From positions 99,416 to 163,415 of the forward strand of contig CAVWRJ010000007.1 of NCBI GenBank assembly GCA_963757335.1: a stretch of DNA of 64,000 nt, written 5' to 3'. This DNA comes from DASQPA01 sp963757335 (GTDB lineage: Bacteria; Acidobacteriota; Thermoanaerobaculia; Multivoradales; UBA5704). Each line of letters starts with the position of its first letter. Position 1 is the first letter of the stretch. The position numbers were made by a program, and so were the translations under genes. Under the pieces are notes generated by a model. It searched no databases. It saw only the letters and a program-made list of their open reading frames with translations, and had not been told where the DNA came from. Shown in pieces: positions 62,716 through 64,000 of this stretch.

Positions 62716-64000
62716 ATGCCTAGGCCTCTGCGCCGTATCGGATGCTGCCTCGCTCTCGCCGCGCTCCTCGTCAGCTCGCCGGCCTTCGCCACGGTCTGCG
62801 CGCTCGATCCGGTGCCGGCCGCCACCTTGCTTCTGCCCTACTTCGAAGTCGATTTGAACCACCCGAACGGCGTGTCGACCCTGCTGTCGGTCAACAACGC
62901 CGGGGCTCTGTCCGTCCTCGCCAACCTCGTTTTGTGGACCGACCTGGGGGTGCCGACGCTCAGCGTTCCCATCTACTTGACCGGCTACGACGTGCAGACG
63001 ATCAACCTGCGCGACCTCTTCCGCGGCCTGCCGCCGGGCACGGCCAGCGCCGGGCAGGACCCCAACGACACCGTGAGCCCCAAGGGCATCTTCTCCCAGG
63101 ATCTCAATTTCGCGAGCTGCACCGGCCTGCTGCCGCCGTCGCCGATGGACGCCCTCACCCTCGCCCATCTGCGTGGCGGCCCATACCGGCCAGCGCTCGG
63201 CAGTCCTCGGCGGCTGCGCCGGCCGCAACCTCGGCGACGGCCTGGCCCGGGGCTACATCACGATCGACACCGTGAGCTCCTGCTCGCTCGACGTGCGGTA
63301 CCCCACCGATCCGGGCTACTTCAAGGCCGGCGGGCTCGGCCGTGCGACCGACCAGAACGTCCTCTGGGGCGATTACTTCCTGGTCGATCCCCAGAACAAC
63401 TTCAGCACCGGGGACCAGCTGGTCCGCCTGGAGGCGGTGCCGGGGCGGTTCGCAGCGGGCGACACCACCTTCTACGGGCGAACCGTGGGCTACTCGGGGG
63501 CGGACGACCGCGAGCCCCTGGCCACCCAGTGGGCCACCCGGTTCGTCGCCGGCGGCGCGTTCAAGGGTGGGACCGATCTCGTCATCTGGCGGGACCCGGA
63601 GCAGCCGGGGCTCGTCTTCGACTGCGCCACGGGCCCCAAAGGCTGGTATCCGCTCTATCAGCGCCAAATCGTGATTTTCAACGAGGAAGAGCAGATCGTC
63701 GTCGGCGGGGAGTTTCCCTCCCCTCCCCCTACCTGTCCCCCGGCCTGTAGCCCCGTCCCTGCACCGGCGGTAGCGAACCGCGTCCAGGTCAACGGCGTGG
63801 CCCTGCCGACCCCCTTCGACTTCGGTTGGATGTTCCTGGATCTCAAGGCTCTTCTCCCCCCTATGGATCCCCATGCCCAATCGTACCTGGCAACGATCGT
63901 GACAACCCCGGGTCGCTACGCGGTGCAGACGACCGCAACTGCCCTCGACAGCTCCTGCAGCCCCAAGAGCTGCGTACCGGGAGACGGCGCCTGCCCGGTT
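62716..64000 (+). CDS. Exported protein of unknown function, 3' end outside window, one frameshift
   Basis: It starts at the ATG at 62716 with CAGGGAGGG five to six bases upstream and a signal peptide (CCLALAALLVSSPAFA). The mature part opens VCALDPVPAATLLLPYFEVD and continues with SVNNAGALSVLANLVLWTD, GYDVQTINLRDLFRGLPPG and SPKGIFSQDLNFASC. I recall similar secreted proteins in Acidobacteriota genomes; their function is unknown. The frame changes near 63180; the shifted frame (HTGQRSAVLGGCAGRNLGDG, then YITIDTVSSCS, NVLWGDYFLVDPQ) is open to the window end. Cys-rich and Pro-rich segments near the end suggest a further domain outside the window. Confidence 0.72.

Overview
The window is a very GC-rich (roughly 70%) bacterial chromosome segment. 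The best guess for the host is an Acidobacteriota member, perhaps Thermoanaerobaculia-like. This rests on two tandem secreted proteins of the 'acidobacterial VWFA-related' type, a large secreted beta-sandwich protein, and a C-terminal secreted protein of a kind I associate with that phylum. It is an inference from gene content, not a phylogeny.

Layout. (i) 1-3113, minus strand: a large exported protein running off the left edge. (ii) 3114-4039: a gene-free divergent intergenic region holding a degenerate array of 21-bp units and a small stray fragment of an NRPS adenylation domain. (iii) 4040-7105: two VWFA-related exported proteins. (iv) 7303-44066: one gigantic non-ribosomal peptide synthetase of 11 C-A-PCP modules (about 12,250 residues), broken into six reading-frame segments by five single-base frame changes. 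It has no epimerase, no thioesterase and an FkbM-type methyltransferase embedded in the module 9 A domain. (v) 44127-49922: a molybdenum hydroxylase operon (2Fe-2S, molybdopterin and FAD subunits) followed by CoxD-type AAA and CoxE-type VWA maturation genes. (vi) 49935-59068: an accessory island with a VapC-like pair, a SWIM/SNF2 helicase, a P450 with a divergent ArsR-type regulator, an IS5-family element, an AT-rich class III cyclase-like gene, an MntA-HepT pair and a small Cys-rich secreted protein. (vii) 59320-59960: a second 21-bp-unit array. (viii) 60029-62564: XdhC, MocA and CoxG, which are the remaining accessory genes expected for the hydroxylase operon. (ix) 62716-end: an exported protein running off the right edge.

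How the parts fit. Colinear reading of the NRPS predicts an 11-residue peptide, probably N-acylated or received from an upstream donor because the protein starts with a C domain: Ala-Ala-Ala-X4-X5-Val-X5-X5-Ser (possibly O-methylated)-X10-Ser. X5 is the same unassigned pocket used three times. The missing release domain means the chain must be released by something outside the window. The cox-like genes form one functional unit (enzyme, maturation ATPase/VWA pair, cofactor cytidylyltransferase, XdhC chaperone and CoxG) interrupted by the accessory island.

Reading caution. At least thirteen genes or gene segments show a clean frame change with conserved sequence on both sides, several in homopolymer or short-repeat tracts. 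Sequencing or assembly indels are the simplest explanation, so I annotate intact genes across these points and flag each one. The most unusual signals are the two 21-bp-register arrays and the scattered in-frame 9-bp repeat expansions.
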